Shown in pieces: positions 23,546-31,323 of a stretch of DNA of 32,400 nt. The notes below the pieces were generated by a model. The model was not told the origin of the DNA. It did not search any database and saw only the letters and a list, made by a program, of their open reading frames with translations. The stretch is taken from positions 1-32,400 of the forward strand of contig JBDUCU010000019.1 of assembly GCA_040003315.1 (NCBI GenBank), in the 5' to 3' direction. Position 1 is the stretch's first letter. Every line of letters starts with the position of its first letter. The translations under genes and the position numbers were made by a program. Origin of the DNA: JACCZX01 sp040003315. GTDB taxonomy: Bacteria > Pseudomonadota > Gammaproteobacteria > Burkholderiales > Burkholderiaceae_F.

Positions 23546-23752
23546 GTGAGTGAGAGCGCCGACTCGTACTTGCTGACAAGCCAGCCGACAGAACTTGATC
23601 GGCTTCAGCTGCAATCGCGAGTCTGGGAACCGGCCGGACGCTCGCTGCTCGTTCAGCTGCCGTCCCGTCTGCGCCTGAAGGCGGCCGATATTAGATGCGG
23701 TGTAACGGGATATGGCTGCCCGCTGATCCCAGCACGCATCGCAGTGCCTTAA
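23546..23752 (+). pseudogene. Remnant of a SAM-dependent methyltransferase N-terminus
   Basis: From GTG 23546 to TAA 23752 the frame gives 68 residues. The first part, SYLLTSQPTELDRLQLQSRVW, followed by EPAGRSLL, is the lead-in helix pattern of class I methyltransferases (..L....ELDRL.LQ.RVW.P). The next segment, RLKAADIRCGVTGYGC, sits where the SAM motif vLDvGCG..G should be but is degraded, and the frame ends soon after. The catalytic domain is absent; the DUF4337 gene starts 23 bp later. It is read as a truncated relic; expression as a short peptide cannot be excluded. Confidence 0.55.
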
Positions 23753-23775
23753 CGCCCTAACGGAGCAGCCCACCC

Positions 23776-24351
23776 ATGTCAGAGCATTTCCACGTTCACG
23801 GCCCGCACGACCATGAACTCGAGCATGCCGCGCATGCGGGGCCGGGGGACAGTTTCTCGGGCCGCATCGCGGTGACTACCGCGCTGCTGGCAACGATCGG
23901 AGCATTGTTCTCGTACGAAGGCGGTGCGACGCAAGCCAATGCCGTTCTGTACAAGAACAATGCTGCGATCAAGAAGACGGAGGCGTCGAATCAATGGAAC
24001 TACTATCAAGCCAAGAGCAGCAAGCAGAACCTCGCTGAACTTGGCGCAGCACTGGCGACCGGTGAGAAAGCCGAGCAGTTTCGCGGCGAGGCGGAGCGCT
24101 ACAAGAAGGAAAAGGGCGAGATCCAACCGGTTGCGCAGAAACTCGAAGACGAGGCGCGGGAATGGGATAAGCGGTCCGACGAACAGCTGCACCAGCACCA
24201 TCGCTGGGCGCAGGCCACCACCGCTCTGCAGATTGCCATCGCGATGGCCGCGATCGCATTGTTGACGCGACGCAGTTGGCTGCAGTATGCGATGTACGGC
24301 GTCGCCGGCGTCAGAGCCATACTCGGCGTTCTTGCGCTGCTCCATGTGTGA
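23776..24351 (+). CDS. DUF4337 family membrane protein
   Basis: A 191-residue protein with a His-rich start (HFHVHGPHDHELEHAAHA), one membrane helix at about 31-47 (IAVTTALLATIGALFSY) and two at the C-terminus (ATTALQIAIAMAAIALL; GVAGVRAILGVLALLHV). The charged middle, about 60-140, with NNAAIKKTEASNQWNYYQAKSSKQ and many E/K/Q, is probably a coiled coil. This layout is the DUF4337 family, of unknown function. GGAG lies 11 bases before the ATG. The His-rich start could bind metal; that is a guess from composition only. The gap to lplT is about 100 bp with no clear terminator. Confidence 0.85.
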   Translation: MSEHFHVHGPHDHELEHAAHAGPGDSFSGRIAVTTALLATIGALFSYEGGATQANAVLYKNNAAIKKTEASNQWNYYQAKSSKQNLAELGAALATGEKAEQFRGEAERYKKEKGEIQPVAQKLEDEAREWDKRSDEQLHQHHRWAQATTALQIAIAMAAIALLTRRSWLQYAMYGVAGVRAILGVLALLHV

Positions 24352-24449
24352 CACCCCCGCTGTTGGTGACCACCGCCGCTGCGCAGCGATGAGCGATATG
24401 GAGCCACTTGAATAGCGATTCGTTGCACCGGCGGGCCTCTTTGCACAGC

Positions 24450-25715
24450 ATGCCCGCCAGCTTCTACCTGGTTATCGCGTCGCATTTTGTCTCTGCTTTT
24501 GCAGACAATGCGCTTCTGTTGATTGCAATTGCGCGGCTGATCGAGCTCGGACTGCCCGGTTGGTGGGCGCCGCTGTTGAAATTCTGGTTCACGATTTCAT
24601 ACGTGCTATTGGCGCCATGGATCGGGCCGCTTGCCGACGCAATCCCCAAGGCGCGCCTGATGGCTTCTATGAACGGACTGAAGTTCGTCGGTGCAGCTCT
24701 GCTGCTGCTGGGCGTGCAGCCGTTGATAGCTTTCGGGATCGTCGGAGTCGCTGCTGCCGGGTATGCGCCCGCCAAGTACGGAATCGTCACTGAACTGCTG
24801 CCCGAAGACAGGCTCGTCGCGGCTAACGCGTGGACCGAGGTTACCGTGGTGTGCGCGGTGCTGGGAGGCACCGTTGCCGGCGGCGTGTTGGTGAGCTCAT
24901 GGTTTGTTCACTTGCCCGCGTCGGAATGGGCGCAGAGCATTGTGTCATTGATCGACCAAAGCCCGACTGCTTTGGCGCTTCCGATCGGTGTGTTGTTGAT
25001 TCTGTACGCGCTGGGAGTTGCGTTCAGCCTCGGCGTTCGCGCGATATCGACGCATTACGTCAAGACGTGGGCCAGCCCAGCCGCAATGCTGCGGGATTTC
25101 TTCGCAGCCAATCGGCTTTTGTGGCGCGACCGGCAGGGAGGCGTTTCACTTGCCGTTACCACGTTGTTCTGGGGCGCGGGTGCGACATTGCAGTTCATCG
25201 TCTTGCGCTGGGCGCAGGAGACGCTAAAGGTTCCACTGGATCAAGCGGCCTACCTGCAGGGGCTGGTGGCCGCCGGAGTCACGATCGGTGCGGCGCTCGC
25301 CGGACGCTGGATTCGGCTTGCGAACACCCTACGGGTGCTTCCGCTAGGTGTCGCAATGGGCCTGCTCGTGTTGGGCATGGCGTGGGTCGACACGCTGCCA
25401 ATTGCGATTCCGCTGCTTGCTCTGATCGGCGCCTTCGCAGGATTCTTTCTGGTTCCGATGAATGCCTTACTGCAACATCGCGGGTATCAGTTGATCACGC
25501 CGGGACGAGCGGTCGCCGTGCAGGGGTGCAACGAAAATTTGAGTGTGCTGCTGATGCTGGCCGTGTACGCCGCGATGGTCGCCGCCGACGTTCCGCTGAA
25601 TATGCTGCTGTGGGGCTTCGGTCTGGTCATCTCCGCAACAATGGGACTTTTGATGCTGCGGGAGCGCTTGCACATCATCGAGAACGTCGCTTCGCTGAAC
25701 GATTCACCCCGCTAG
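24450..25715 (+). CDS. lplT: Lysophospholipid transporter LplT
   Basis: A 421-residue major-facilitator protein that flips lysophospholipids across the inner membrane for re-acylation. The start MPASFYLVIASHFVSAFADNALLLIAI corresponds to the LplT N-terminus. YVLLAPWIGPLADAIPKARLM (loop 2-3), AGYAPAKYGIVTELLPEDRLVAANAWTE and FFLVPMNALLQHRGYQLITPGRAVAVQGCNEN are diagnostic. About twelve hydrophobic helices are seen. A TTG at 24408 with GGAG four bases upstream would add 14 residues; I prefer ATG 24450 on family alignment. The usual partner Aas acyltransferase is not adjacent. It fits a locus concerned with lipid handling. Confidence 0.92.
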   Translation: MPASFYLVIASHFVSAFADNALLLIAIARLIELGLPGWWAPLLKFWFTISYVLLAPWIGPLADAIPKARLMASMNGLKFVGAALLLLGVQPLIAFGIVGVAAAGYAPAKYGIVTELLPEDRLVAANAWTEVTVVCAVLGGTVAGGVLVSSWFVHLPASEWAQSIVSLIDQSPTALALPIGVLLILYALGVAFSLGVRAISTHYVKTWASPAAMLRDFFAANRLLWRDRQGGVSLAVTTLFWGAGATLQFIVLRWAQETLKVPLDQAAYLQGLVAAGVTIGAALAGRWIRLANTLRVLPLGVAMGLLVLGMAWVDTLPIAIPLLALIGAFAGFFLVPMNALLQHRGYQLITPGRAVAVQGCNENLSVLLMLAVYAAMVAADVPLNMLLWGFGLVISATMGLLMLRERLHIIENVASLNDSPR

Positions 25716-25755
25716 CATCGTAGAGTGCGGTGGGTAAGGTCCTGCGGATATGGGG

Positions 25756-25832
25756 TGGTTGCGGGGACAGGATTTGAACCTGTGACCTTCGGGTTATGAG
25801 CCCGACGAGCTGCCAGACTGCTCCACCCCGCG
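25756..25832 (-). tRNA. Initiator tRNA-fMet (anticodon CAT)
   Basis: A 77-base tRNA with the CCA end encoded. The acceptor stem starts with C1 facing A72, the unpaired C-A that marks the initiator. The anticodon loop CTCATAA sits on a TCGGG/CCCGA stem with the three G-C pairs of initiator tRNA. The T arm is ACAGG, TTCAAAT, CCTGT and the D arm has GAGC/GCTC. Sequence closely follows E. coli tRNA-fMet. It lies alone between lplT and the PEP-CTERM gene. No T-run terminator is obvious downstream. Confidence 0.97.
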
Positions 25833-25926
25833 AGCGCATCTTACATTAGCGACGTGTTTGAGAAAAATACGAGAAACATTTGCAATCTGCAGAACTCCCT
25901 CATTCAGACTAACGCGCCCCCGACTT

Positions 25927-25947
25927 TCATGCGTAAGCATGATTTTT
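25927..25947 (+). terminator. Small GNRA-loop hairpin followed by T5
   Basis: TCATGC and GCATGA pair around the loop GTAA, then TTTTT. It has the form of a weak rightward intrinsic terminator, but no rightward gene ends nearby except lplT 211 bp upstream, beyond the leftward tRNA. It may instead be a promoter-region element of the PEP-CTERM gene. Confidence 0.35.
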
Positions 25948-25978
25948 GCTGACACTTGCGTATGTTCTGATTGCGCTA

Positions 25979-25993
25979 CCGACATCGTGTCGG
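25979..25993. promoter_or_regulatory. Inverted repeat before the PEP-CTERM gene
   Basis: CCGACA-TCG-TGTCGG is a perfect 6-bp dyad 37 bp before the ATG at 26031. It could be an operator or a leader hairpin. I found no matching -35/-10 or -24/-12 promoter beside it. Confidence 0.4.
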
Positions 25994-26030
25994 CGAAATC
26001 TCGCGTGAGGCGTTGGAGTGGAGAGCGATT

Positions 26031-26750
26031 ATGAAACCGTCAAGACTCTCGACCGTTTATGGGGCACTTTTGGTGTCGCTTGTGTGCGCTGCGCCGGCGG
26101 TCCGTGCAACGACTATCTTGCAGTCGTCCGAGAGCTCGCTGCAACAGGCCGTGTGCGGTTTTTACACGGCGGTGCCCGCGCCATGCGACCAATCTGCTGA
26201 GCTTAGTACCGATCGGTGCACTTGCGACGACGCTGGGTTACTCGGCGGAGCGACCCACCTGCGGCAAAGTAGGAACCGGATGTATGGAGCCCTCTCCGGT
26301 TCCTTCGACGCCTATGACGGACCTGCATTCGGAGGCGGGGGTCTTGCCAATGGCGACCAGGCGCTGCGTAGCATTCTGACCGGCGAGTCGTTCGCCAGTG
26401 ATGTCCACAACAGCGGCGCGAACGACGCCGGGAAGGCTCTAGGAAGCTATTTGACGGCTTCCAATGCGCCTCTGTTGACGCACATGTCGCTCAATGGTGG
26501 TCATGACCACGCAGTGGCGTTTCGGGGTGAGGATGACTCGATCATGATCGGTCACTACTCTTCGGGTTCTTGGAGCAAGAATGCCTTTTTGCGGGCATGG
26601 CAAGACGGACATCCACCGGGTAGTGGTCCGACCGACTTTGTGCCGATCGTGGAGACTGTCACCAGCTTGCCCGAACCGTCCACGTTTGCACTGTTAGGCC
26701 TTGGGTTACTGGCGTTGGGTATTGCGAAGCGTCAGCAGAAGAGGCGCTGA
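26031..26750 (+). CDS. PEP-CTERM sorting-signal protein, DUF4114-like
   Basis: A 239-residue exported protein. The signal peptide runs YGALLVSLVCAAPAVRA. The last 27 residues are a PEP-CTERM sorting signal: LPEPSTFALLGLGLLALG, then a basic tail ending KRR, recognised by an exosortase of the EpsH/XrtA kind. The body starts TTILQSSESSLQQAV. It later has FDAYDG..., GLANGDQALRSIL, NGGHDHAVAFRG and FLRAWQDG...TDFVPIVETV, the layout I associate with DUF4114-type PEP-CTERM proteins (medium certainty). GGAGAG lies five bases before ATG 26031. A strong terminator follows, so it is monocistronic. It is a likely substrate of the exopolysaccharide-linked sorting system; the exosortase itself is outside the window. 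Confidence 0.87.
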   Translation: MKPSRLSTVYGALLVSLVCAAPAVRATTILQSSESSLQQAVCGFYTAVPAPCDQSAELSTDRCTCDDAGLLGGATHLRQSRNRMYGALSGSFDAYDGPAFGGGGLANGDQALRSILTGESFASDVHNSGANDAGKALGSYLTASNAPLLTHMSLNGGHDHAVAFRGEDDSIMIGHYSSGSWSKNAFLRAWQDGHPPGSGPTDFVPIVETVTSLPEPSTFALLGLGLLALGIAKRQQKRR

Positions 26751-26766
26751 TCGGCTCGCTTTGGTC

Positions 26767-26791
26767 AAAGCGGCCTTCGGCCGCTTTTTTT
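26767..26791 (+). terminator. Strong rho-independent terminator of the PEP-CTERM gene
   Basis: AAAGCGGCC and GGCCGCTTT form a perfect 9-bp stem with loop TTC, followed by further Ts to 26791. It starts 17 bp after the stop codon at 26750. Confidence 0.93.
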
Positions 26792-26797
26792 ACGCCT

Positions 26798-26825
26798 TTG
26801 AACGATTGATGTCGCCACGTATACG
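26798..26825 (+). promoter_or_regulatory. Putative sigma70 promoter of prsT
   Basis: TTGAAC (26798-26803) and TATACG (26820-26825) are 16 bases apart, directly after the terminator and 43 bp before the prsT ATG. Both hexamers match consensus at four positions, and the location is what an independent transcription unit needs. Confidence 0.45.
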
Positions 26826-26867
26826 CTTTCGCGCGTTTGAGCCCGCAATGAAGCGAACGAACGTCCG

Positions 26868-29651
26868 ATGAGCACTCCGTCGCGCTTGTGCGGCATTCTA
26901 TGGAAGGTGGTTCTCGCTGCGGGTCTCGTTGCGAGTTGCGGGCGCGAGAGTCCCGAGGAACTACTGGTCTCGGCCCACACCTACTTGTCTCAAGGCGACG
27001 CCAGCGCTGCAATCATTCAACTTCGTAACGCGTTGCAGCAAAGGCCTGAAGACGGGGCTATCCGCGTGATGCTCGGCCGCGCCTTGCTTGAGAACCGCGA
27101 GCCCGTGTCCGCAGAACGCGAATTTCGAAAGGCACTTCAGTACGGTCGGACGCAAAACGAGGTACTGCCTTTGCTGGGGCGCGCAATGCTCGAGCAGGGT
27201 AGAGCCGAGTCGCTGGTCAGCGAGTTTGTGTCTGCTGCATTGTCGGATCCGCAGTCCGAATCGGAGTTCAAGGCATCACTGGGACAAGCGCAGTTGCAGA
27301 CTGGGCGTGTTGCCGACGCCGCTGCGTCTTTCGCTGCGTCGGAGCGCGCCAACCCCGAGTCGCTTGCAGCCCAGATTGGCCGAGCGCGCGTGCTCGCTCT
27401 TTCTGGCCATGGGGAAGAAGCGGTGCAACTGGCAGAGCGCCTCGCCGCCACCCATTCAAACGCTCCCGAGGTGCATATGCTGGTGGCGGATTTGCGCCTG
27501 ATGGGCTCAGATCACGCCGCCGCCATGACTGCCCTGCAGCAGTCACTAGCGGCGGACGCGCGCTACCTGCCGGCCCGCTATGCGCTCATCGCAGCGCTGA
27601 TTGACCAGCAGCAACTCGATGCTGCCAGCGCCGAGCTCGACCAAGCACGCTCGCAGGCGAAGGGCGATTTGCGGATTCCTTATTTCGACGCTGTGATCGC
27701 GCTGAGCAAGGGCGACTTAGTGAAGGCGCGGGAATCAGTTCAGCGCGTCCTCGCTCATTCTGCCGAGCACGTTCCGAGTTTGATTCTGGCCGGCGCGGTC
27801 GAGCTCAAGGCGCAGCAGCCAGCGGCGGCCGAAACCCTGCTTCGCAGAGCACTCGCACTGGCGCCGCAGCAGGCCGGTGCGCGGCGGCTTCTTGTGCGCA
27901 CACTTCTGGATGCCGAGCAGCCTGGAAAAGCAGTCGAGTCATTGCAACCGCTGCTCGCTGCCGCCGATGCAGTCGACACGCAACTCGCACTGCTCGCCGG
28001 CGAAACGTATCTTGCCAACGGCGATCTGCGTCACGCCACCACGTATTTCGCGGCCGCCTCCGATGCATCGTCGCAAGGGTTAATCGCGCGGACCCGAATC
28101 GGTCAGATCGCTCTGGCGGCGGGCGATATCGACAGGGGCATCGCCCAACTCGAAGCGGTGATCGCCGTCGAGGGCGCGCCGGCCCAGGCCGCGCTCGCGC
28201 TGATCGCGGGCTACATGCTGAGCAATGAGCCCGACCGTGCAGTGCGGACCGCGCAACGACTGGTTCAAAAGCAGCCAACTAAGCCGTTCGCTTATCAGGT
28301 ACTCGGTTCGGTCCACGCCGCGCGAAACGAACCCGCCGACGCGCGCGAGCAATTTGTGAAGGCGCTCCAGATGTCGCCGGGCTACTTACCGGCCGTTAGC
28401 GGACTAAGCCGTCTCGACATTGCGGCAAATAAACCAGCGGACGCACGCCAACGATTCGCTGTTGTCGTCGCCAAGGAGCCTAACAACGAGCAAGCGTTGC
28501 TGGGATTGGCCGATGTGTTGTCGAAAACTTCCGGTCCTGCGGCCGAAATCACCGACACGTTGCAGCGTGCGATCAGAGCGAATCCACAGTCAAGCAGCGC
28601 GCACCTGGCACTGATTGCGCATTATCTGAAAATCAAGGACTCGAATCTCGCGCTTTCGGCGGCACGCGAAGCATCGGCTGCGTTGCCGAACGACACGCGC
28701 ATCCTGCTTGCGCTGGGTCGGGCGCAGGAGCTGTCGGGGCAAGTTAACCAGGCGATTGATACGTTTAAACGGCTAGCGCTGCTTGAGCCGCAGTCGACGC
28801 TGCCGTTGACGCAACTGGCTGCGTTGCATGCGCGCCGCGGCGAATACGCCAGGGTCATTGAGGCGCTAGAGCGCGCGCAGGCAATCTCCGCCGACGACCC
28901 GGCCCGAATCCGTGATCTGGTGGCAGGCTTTTTGATGTCTGGAAATCCCGACGAAGCGGTCAGGCAGGCACGTACGCTGCAGGCGTCGGCGCCGCAGTCC
29001 GTTGCCGGCTACGTACTCGAAGGTGACGTGCATAGTGCCGTTCGTCAATGGGGTCCCGCAGAGCGCGCGTATCGTGCGGGCCTGAAGGTCGAGCCCGATG
29101 CTGGGGCGATTGCGTTGAGGGTGTACAGAGCGCTTGATGCAGGCGGACGGAATGCGGAGGCCGACGCCTTCGCCAAAAAATGGATCGTCCAACATCCAAA
29201 GGACACGCAGTTGCGCGCAAGGCTGGCCGAACGTGCACTGCGGGCACACGATTTCCGGGCAGCGATTGCTCATTACGAGGCCGTGATCGAACGAGACCCT
29301 GAGAATTTTGTGGTTTTGAACAATCTTGCCTGGGCGAGCGCGCAGTTGCGCGACCCCCGGGCAATCGGTTACGCGCAGCGTGCCGTACGACTAGCCCCAG
29401 GAAGTGCCGCGGCACTTGATACGCTGGGAACCCTTTTGGTCGCAAATGGAGATATCGATCAGGCCCTCGATTCACTGCGCAAGGCGACCGAGCTGGCGCC
29501 CAAGCGCCCGGACATCCGTTTGAACTACGCAAAGGCGCTCATCAAAGCTGGCAAGAAGGACATTGCCCGAACCGAGCTTGAGGCGCTGCAGGCTGCCCCG
29601 GACGACTTTGCGGGCAAGTCCGAGATCGTCGCGATGCTTCGAGGTCTGTAA
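26868..29651 (+). CDS. prsT: PEP-CTERM system TPR-repeat lipoprotein PrsT
   Basis: A 927-residue lipoprotein, usual for PrsT. The signal peptide ends in the lipobox GLVASC with acylated Cys24. The rest is a continuous array of TPR-like helix pairs from about residue 30 (SPEELLVSAHTYLSQGDASA) to the C-terminus (SLRKATELAPKRPDIRLNYAKALIKAG). Proteins of this type occur only with exopolysaccharide/PEP-CTERM loci and are thought to scaffold polymer export or protein sorting in the envelope. The ATG at 26868 has no clear ribosome site but gives a proper lipoprotein signal. Its own promoter and the upstream terminator separate it from the PEP-CTERM gene; tviB follows after 28 bp and is likely co-transcribed. 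Confidence 0.93.
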   Translation: MSTPSRLCGILWKVVLAAGLVASCGRESPEELLVSAHTYLSQGDASAAIIQLRNALQQRPEDGAIRVMLGRALLENREPVSAEREFRKALQYGRTQNEVLPLLGRAMLEQGRAESLVSEFVSAALSDPQSESEFKASLGQAQLQTGRVADAAASFAASERANPESLAAQIGRARVLALSGHGEEAVQLAERLAATHSNAPEVHMLVADLRLMGSDHAAAMTALQQSLAADARYLPARYALIAALIDQQQLDAASAELDQARSQAKGDLRIPYFDAVIALSKGDLVKARESVQRVLAHSAEHVPSLILAGAVELKAQQPAAAETLLRRALALAPQQAGARRLLVRTLLDAEQPGKAVESLQPLLAAADAVDTQLALLAGETYLANGDLRHATTYFAAASDASSQGLIARTRIGQIALAAGDIDRGIAQLEAVIAVEGAPAQAALALIAGYMLSNEPDRAVRTAQRLVQKQPTKPFAYQVLGSVHAARNEPADAREQFVKALQMSPGYLPAVSGLSRLDIAANKPADARQRFAVVVAKEPNNEQALLGLADVLSKTSGPAAEITDTLQRAIRANPQSSSAHLALIAHYLKIKDSNLALSAAREASAALPNDTRILLALGRAQELSGQVNQAIDTFKRLALLEPQSTLPLTQLAALHARRGEYARVIEALERAQAISADDPARIRDLVAGFLMSGNPDEAVRQARTLQASAPQSVAGYVLEGDVHSAVRQWGPAERAYRAGLKVEPDAGAIALRVYRALDAGGRNAEADAFAKKWIVQHPKDTQLRARLAERALRAHDFRAAIAHYEAVIERDPENFVVLNNLAWASAQLRDPRAIGYAQRAVRLAPGSAAALDTLGTLLVANGDIDQALDSLRKATELAPKRPDIRLNYAKALIKAGKKDIARTELEALQAAPDDFAGKSEIVAMLRGL

Positions 29652-29679
29652 AGCGCGTGACGTACGCCGCTACCAGAAG

Positions 29680-30975
29680 ATGACGCAATCGAGCGCTGCG
29701 GTGGTAGCGGTGGTCGGCCTCGGGTACGTCGGCCTGCCGCTCGCGGTTGAGTTCGGCAAGAGGTACCGAACCATTGGCTTCGATGTTTCCGCCCCTAAGG
29801 TGCGCGCCTATCTGGAGCACCGCGATCCAACGGGTGAACTGAGCCGCGAAGAGATCGCCGCAGCAGTCTTTCTCGAACCGACGACGGACGCGGCGCGCTT
29901 GCGCGAAGCAGATTTCTTGGTCGTAGCCGTGCCGACCCCGATCGACGATGCGCATCAGCCCGACTTCGGTCCGCTGATCGGTGCCAGCGTCGCGGTCGGT
30001 CGCAACCTCAAGCGGGGCGCAACTGTGGTCTTCGAATCCACCGTGTATCCCGGCGCGACCGAGGAAGTCTGCATCCCGATCCTCGAGCGTGAATCGGGCA
30101 AGAAGTGGCAACGCGATTTCTCGGTCGGGTACTCACCGGAACGGATCAATCCAGGCGATCGCGACCATACGCTGACCCGCATCGTGAAGGTGGTGTCCGG
30201 TGATTCTGCCGCGACGCTCGAACGGGTTGCCGCCATGTACGGTTCGATCATCACGGCGGGCGTGCACCGGGCCTCCTGCATCAAGGTTGCCGAGGCCGCG
30301 AAAGTGATCGAAAACACGCAGCGCGATCTGAATATTGCGTTGATGAACGAGTTGTCGCTGATTTTCCATCGGATGAACATCGACACGATGGAAGTGCTGG
30401 AGGCGGCGGGGACGAAATGGAACTTTCTGCCGTTTCGGCCGGGCCTGGTTGGCGGCCATTGCATCGGCGTTGATCCGTATTATTTGACGCACAAGGCAGA
30501 CAAGCTGGGCTACCACCCGCAGGTGATCCTCGCCGGCCGGCGCATCAACGACGGCATGGGAAAGTTCATTGCCGAACAGACGGTCAAGAACCTGATTCAA
30601 TCGGGCGTCGCGGTGAAAGGGGCGCAAGTCGTCGTGCTCGGATTGACCTTCAAAGAGAACTGCCCCGACTTGCGAAATTCGAAAGTCATCGACGTCATCA
30701 GGGAGCTCGAATCCTACGGCGTCACTGTCACGGTGCACGACCCTGTCGCCGATCCGCAGGACGCCTTTGATCACTATGGGCTGTCACTGGCTTCTTGGGA
30801 CGAATTGCCGCGGGCTCACGCGGTGGTGGCGGCCGTTGCGCACCAGGCTTTTCGCGAGCGCTCGGTCGACAACATGATGGAAAAACTCGCGCCCGGCGCG
30901 CTGTACGTTGACGTGAAGTGCCAAGCTGATGCAGGAGCCTTCCGTGACCGCGGCGTTACTGTTTGGCGCCTGTGA
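29680..30975 (+). CDS. tviB: UDP-N-acetylglucosamine/galactosamine 6-dehydrogenase (TviB/VipA-like)
   Basis: A 431-residue NAD-dependent nucleotide-sugar dehydrogenase that oxidises the C6 of a UDP-N-acetylhexosamine to a uronic acid for polysaccharide synthesis. It has a Rossmann motif VVGLGYVGLP (G13, G15, G18), VPTPID.....D, ESTVYPGATEEV, the catalytic Cys261 in GGHCIGVDPYYLTHKA and the C-terminal GLTFKENCPDLRNSKV. This arrangement is the VipA/TviB/WbpA branch rather than UDP-glucose dehydrogenase. ATG 29680 follows prsT by 28 bp; AGAAG immediately before it is a poor ribosome site. It supplies an acidic amino sugar to the polymer assembled by EpsB and the enzymes beyond the window. Confidence 0.93.
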   Translation: MTQSSAAVVAVVGLGYVGLPLAVEFGKRYRTIGFDVSAPKVRAYLEHRDPTGELSREEIAAAVFLEPTTDAARLREADFLVVAVPTPIDDAHQPDFGPLIGASVAVGRNLKRGATVVFESTVYPGATEEVCIPILERESGKKWQRDFSVGYSPERINPGDRDHTLTRIVKVVSGDSAATLERVAAMYGSIITAGVHRASCIKVAEAAKVIENTQRDLNIALMNELSLIFHRMNIDTMEVLEAAGTKWNFLPFRPGLVGGHCIGVDPYYLTHKADKLGYHPQVILAGRRINDGMGKFIAEQTVKNLIQSGVAVKGAQVVVLGLTFKENCPDLRNSKVIDVIRELESYGVTVTVHDPVADPQDAFDHYGLSLASWDELPRAHAVVAAVAHQAFRERSVDNMMEKLAPGALYVDVKCQADAGAFRDRGVTVWRL

Positions 30976-31050
30976 CGTATCTACGGTAGTCTAGGCCTGC
31001 AACCGACGACCGGAACCTGACGAGCGGCAATTGCTGCGAGTCTGTTTGAT

Positions 31051-31072
31051 GTTTACGCTTTTTGGCGTAAAC
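31051..31072. promoter_or_regulatory. Perfect 8-bp inverted repeat upstream of epsB
   Basis: GTTTACGC and GCGTAAAC flank TTTTTG. TTTG and CAAA outside it extend the pairing after a two-base bulge. No T-run follows on either strand, so it is not a normal terminator. It could be an operator for a dimeric regulator or a leader hairpin. Confidence 0.55.
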
Positions 31073-31127
31073 CAAAAGTTCGGCGCGTCGTTAACTTCAT
31101 AGCCGTGCGATCCTGTCAAGGGGAAAA

Positions 31128-31254
31128 AGCAGGGCTCTTCGCCTGCTACTTCCACGATCGTGTTGCAAGGTAATCGGCAACACTGGGGCGCCGGACCGCG
31201 ATGCGCTCCGGAGCCACGAAGCGGCAATGTTGTCCCGCTATCGTGGTGAGGAAG
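31128..31254 (+). ncRNA. Candidate structured leader RNA before epsB (multi-branch junction)
   Basis: The 348 bp between tviB and epsB holds no gene but has nested perfect pairings. A hairpin lies at 31128-31147 (AGCAGG/CCTGCT). A closing helix pairs 31152-31158 with 31240-31246 (CCACGAT/ATCGTGG). Inside it are three arms: 31160-31183 (GTGTTGC/GCAACAC), 31187-31215 (GGC.CCGGA/TCCGG.GCC) and 31220-31239 (AGCGG/CCGCT). Linkers are 1, 3, 4 and 0 bases, so the arms fill the junction. CTTCC (31149-31153) can also pair with GGAAG (31250-31254), a competing extension. It is not a tRNA and I do not recognise a known riboswitch. The epsB ribosome site is 65 bases downstream. Pairings are seen by eye; folding and conservation were not computed. 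Confidence 0.5.
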
Positions 31255-31323
31255 ATCCGTCGATTACCCAGGCGGACTTAAAGATGATTGGCCATACGGG
31301 GCTGGGTCGGAAAAGGAGCTTCA

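Noticed and set aside
25756..25832. tRNA as an integration site for a mobile island carrying the exopolysaccharide genes
   Set aside because: The exopolysaccharide genes lie on the 5' side of the tRNA, no integrase is present, and I found no second copy of the tRNA 3' end.
26059..26379. Frameshift in the PEP-CTERM gene, since a second frame is open
   Set aside because: The annotated frame carries signal peptide, DUF4114-like segments and sorting tail without a break; the other frame matches nothing.
31152..31246. Cloverleaf-like fold taken as a tRNA
   Set aside because: It has no TTCRANY T loop, the arm lengths and loops are wrong, and there is no CCA end.
31073..31323. GEMM-type cyclic-di-GMP riboswitch or sigma54 promoter before epsB
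   Set aside because: The conserved GEMM sequence blocks are absent. The only GG-N10-GC match, near 31176, has poor flanks at both -24 and -12.
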